A program made the position numbers and the translations under genes. DNA of 7,365 bases from Gorillibacterium sp. (lineage in GTDB: Bacteria > Bacillota > Bacilli > Paenibacillales > NBRC-103111): positions 1 through 7,365 of the forward strand of contig JAIMBU010000109.1 of the NCBI GenBank assembly GCA_023511325.1, read 5' to 3'. Shown in pieces: positions 5,792 through 7,365 of this stretch. How positions within the stretch are numbered: the first letter of the stretch is position 1; each line of letters opens with the position of its first letter. The notes beneath the pieces are model-generated. The model was given only the letters and a program-made list of their open reading frames with translations, did no database searches and was not told the DNA's origin.

Positions 5792-6697
5792 GTGATCGTC
5801 TATCTGGATCTGCTTTTTTTAATTAATTTTCTGATTGACGGTTCACTGCTCCTGGTAACGGCATGGACAACGAAGACTCGATATCGCAAATGGAGGCTGG
5901 CATTATCAGCGATAATTGGAGCTTTGTACGTTGTGTTTGTTTTTTATCCTTCTCTGTCATTTCTCTATACCCTCAGTGTGAAAGTTATTTTTTCTTTAAT
6001 CATGATCTTCACAGCCTTTGGTTTTGTTAGCCTTCGTCAGTATGCACGTCATCTGGGTGTTTTTTACTTAATCAATTTTGCTGCAGCTGGCGGAGTTTTC
6101 GCCCTTTCTTATTTCTTGCTTTCATCTGATGAACTGCTGGATGGTATTGTTTTTTCTAGGCTTGGCGGAGTTCCCGTCGGTACAGGTGTTTTGTCACTCT
6201 TATTAATCTTTATGGTATGGCTGTTTTATCGTGTATTTAACAGTGTTCGAGTCAGACAGCGTACTGAGGCCCATCTTGCAGAGGTTCAAGTGGATATTGG
6301 CGACTTCGTGTATTGCTGTCAAGGGTTAGTGGATACGGGAAATCAGCTATACGATCCGTTAACCCGTACGCCAGTCATGATTATTGAAGCCTCCGAGTGG
6401 AAGGATGTCGTTCCGGAAGCCTGGCTGCCGCGGATTCGTTCTGCGGAAGCAGATCGAATCATTGCCGCTTTGGGAGAGGATGATTTTCTTTGGCAGGATC
6501 GGCTTCGGCTCGTACCTTTTCGTGGGGTGAATCGAGGCACCCAATTTTTACTTGCGCTCAAGCCTGATCGAGTCATTGTGCGCTACGGTGATAAGGTGTG
6601 GGAAACCGGACGTGTGCTTGTTGGACTAGATGGCGGGAAGCTTAGTTCAGATGGCTCCTACCATGCGATTATCCACCCTATGTTACTGGAAGCTTAG
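5792..6697 (+). CDS. spoIIGA: Sporulation pro-sigma-E processing aspartyl protease SpoIIGA
   Basis: SpoIIGA is a membrane-bound aspartyl protease in the mother cell. It is activated by the forespore signal SpoIIR and removes the pro-sequence of sigma-E after polar septation. The 301-residue product has a hydrophobic N-terminal half with about five membrane segments (around 2-25, 36-53, 60-80, 88-111 and 128-148), starting [16 protein letters not shown]. The cytoplasmic protease domain follows, with catalytic Asp181 in [20 protein letters not shown] and later [17 protein letters not shown] and the C-terminal [12 protein letters not shown], all typical of the family. Size agrees with B. subtilis SpoIIGA (about 309). 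The GTG start at 5792 follows AAGGCGG (5777-5783) by eight bases. The gene precedes its substrate gene sigE by 113 bases, the classical spoIIG operon, and probably uses the Spo0A-type promoter upstream. No bpr or bpf protease genes lie between ftsZ and spoIIGA, unlike B. subtilis. Confidence 0.95.
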   Translation: MIVYLDLLFLINFLIDGSLLLVTAWTTKTRYRKWRLALSAIIGALYVVFVFYPSLSFLYTLSVKVIFSLIMIFTAFGFVSLRQYARHLGVFYLINFAAAGGVFALSYFLLSSDELLDGIVFSRLGGVPVGTGVLSLLLIFMVWLFYRVFNSVRVRQRTEAHLAEVQVDIGDFVYCCQGLVDTGNQLYDPLTRTPVMIIEASEWKDVVPEAWLPRIRSAEADRIIAALGEDDFLWQDRLRLVPFRGVNRGTQFLLALKPDRVIVRYGDKVWETGRVLVGLDGGKLSSDGSYHAIIHPMLLEA

Positions 6698-6719
6698 TTT
6701 TAATTGATCGTACTGAAAC

Positions 6720-6731
6720 GGTTTTAAAACC
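6720..6731 (+). repeat. Perfect palindrome between spoIIGA and sigE
   Basis: GGTTTTAAAACC is a perfect 12-base palindrome, 22 bases after the spoIIGA stop, in the 113-base gap before sigE. It has no loop and no T-run after it, so it is not a standard terminator. It could be a small DNA-binding site, part of a weak RNA fold with the upstream AGTTTTAA, or chance. I see no sigma-A promoter here, which agrees with cotranscription of sigE from spoIIG. Confidence 0.3.
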
Positions 6732-6810
6732 TACTCAGAAGACACTAGAGCCCCTTCGTGTTGCGGATTACACTCACTTCACTTTCACTTTTATTCGGGA
6801 GGAAACTGAC

Positions 6811-7365
6811 ATGCATGTCAAATGGAAATTGGTCCTACAATTAAATTATTATCGATTGCTCCTGCTCCTTAGAATTAAAGGCGATGAAATATATTATATC
6901 GGAGGGAGCGAAGCTCTGCCGCCACCGCTGACTAGGGAGGAAGAGGAGTACTTGCTTCAAAAGCTTCCGAGTGGTGATGCAGCGATACGGGCGATGCTGA
7001 TCGAACGCAACCTCCGACTTGTGGTTTACATTGCCCGCAAATTTGAGAACACGGGGATCAATATTGAGGATCTGGTTTCCATTGGAGCGATTGGCCTGAT
7101 TAAAGCAGTCAACACTTTCGATCCGGAGAAAAAAATTAAGCTGGCCACCTATGCTTCACGCTGCATCGAAAACGAAATCCTGATGTATTTGCGCCGTAAC
7201 AATAAAACCCGCACAGAGGTTTCCTTCGATGAGCCGTTAAACATTGACTGGGATGGCAACGAACTGTTGCTCTCGGATGTACTGGGGACCGAAAATGACA
7301 CCATTTATCGTAATATTGAGGAGCAGGTGGACCGTAAGCTGTTGCATAAAGCATTAGATAAGCTC
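6811..7365 (+). CDS. sigE: Sporulation sigma factor SigE precursor (pro-sigma-E), 3' truncated by the window
   Basis: Sigma-E directs early mother-cell transcription during sporulation. The 185 codons present run open to the window edge; the family has about 240 residues, so region 4 (the -35-binding helix-turn-helix) is missing. ATG at 6811 stands seven bases after CGGGAGG (6796-6802). Residues 1 to about 28 form the pro-sequence, basic and leucine-rich ([20 protein letters not shown]), expected to bind membrane and block activity until SpoIIGA cleaves near the YY of [15 protein letters not shown]. Region 2 is evident: [17 protein letters not shown] (2.1), then [18 protein letters not shown] (2.2) and [18 protein letters not shown] with [11 protein letters not shown] (2.3-2.4). 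Region 3 follows with [18 protein letters not shown]. The match to B. subtilis SigE is very close through the core and weak in the pro-sequence, as usual. sigG normally follows downstream. Confidence 0.97.
   Translation, partial: MHVKWKLVLQLNYYRLLLLLRIKGDEIYYIGGSEALPPPLTREEEEYLLQKLPSGDAAIRAMLIERNLRLVVYIARKFENTGINIEDLVSIGAIGLIKAVNTFDPEKKIKLATYASRCIENEILMYLRRNNKTRTEVSFDEPLNIDWDGNELLLSDVLGTENDTIYRNIEEQVDRKLLHKALDKL

Overview
The window is a cell-wall, division and sporulation stretch of an endospore-forming Firmicute. Protein content and gene order (murB, murA, divIB/ftsQ, ftsA, ftsZ, spoIIGA, sigE, all on the + strand) fit Paenibacillaceae best: murA lies between murB and divIB, and the ylxW/ylxX/sbp genes that Bacillus subtilis carries between divIB and ftsA are absent. 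No hallmark of a mobile element, CRISPR array or RNA gene is visible.

Layout. Bases 1 to about 120 do not belong to the bacterial locus. Read on the minus strand they encode a G+C-rich fragment that resembles a fungal DUF4336-type (metallo-beta-lactamase-like) protein, and it meets a 5'-truncated murB around 120-140. This is probably an assembly or library chimera. Then come murB (C-terminal part, to 578), murA (623-1915), a 154-bp gap with competing hairpins, divIB (2070-2831), a 305-bp A+T-rich leader with no convincing gene, ftsA (3137-4378) and ftsZ (4459-5580). A strong intrinsic terminator (5621-5662) ends the division block. A Spo0A-type promoter region (about 5691-5757) precedes spoIIGA (5792-6697). 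sigE (from 6811) runs off the right edge.

How the genes work together. MurA and MurB perform the two committed steps that make UDP-MurNAc for peptidoglycan. DivIB, FtsA and FtsZ build the divisome that directs this synthesis to the septum. At sporulation Spo0A turns on spoIIGA-sigE; the SpoIIGA protease cleaves pro-sigma-E in the mother cell after asymmetric division.

Two points matter most. The FtsZ tubulin signature reads RGGTGTG instead of GGGTGTG, with Arg at the position of E. coli Gly105, the residue altered in ftsZ84. The left edge looks chimeric. I do not see a previously undescribed system; apart from these two points the region is a conventional dcw-spoIIG locus. All family assignments come from sequence recall without database searches.
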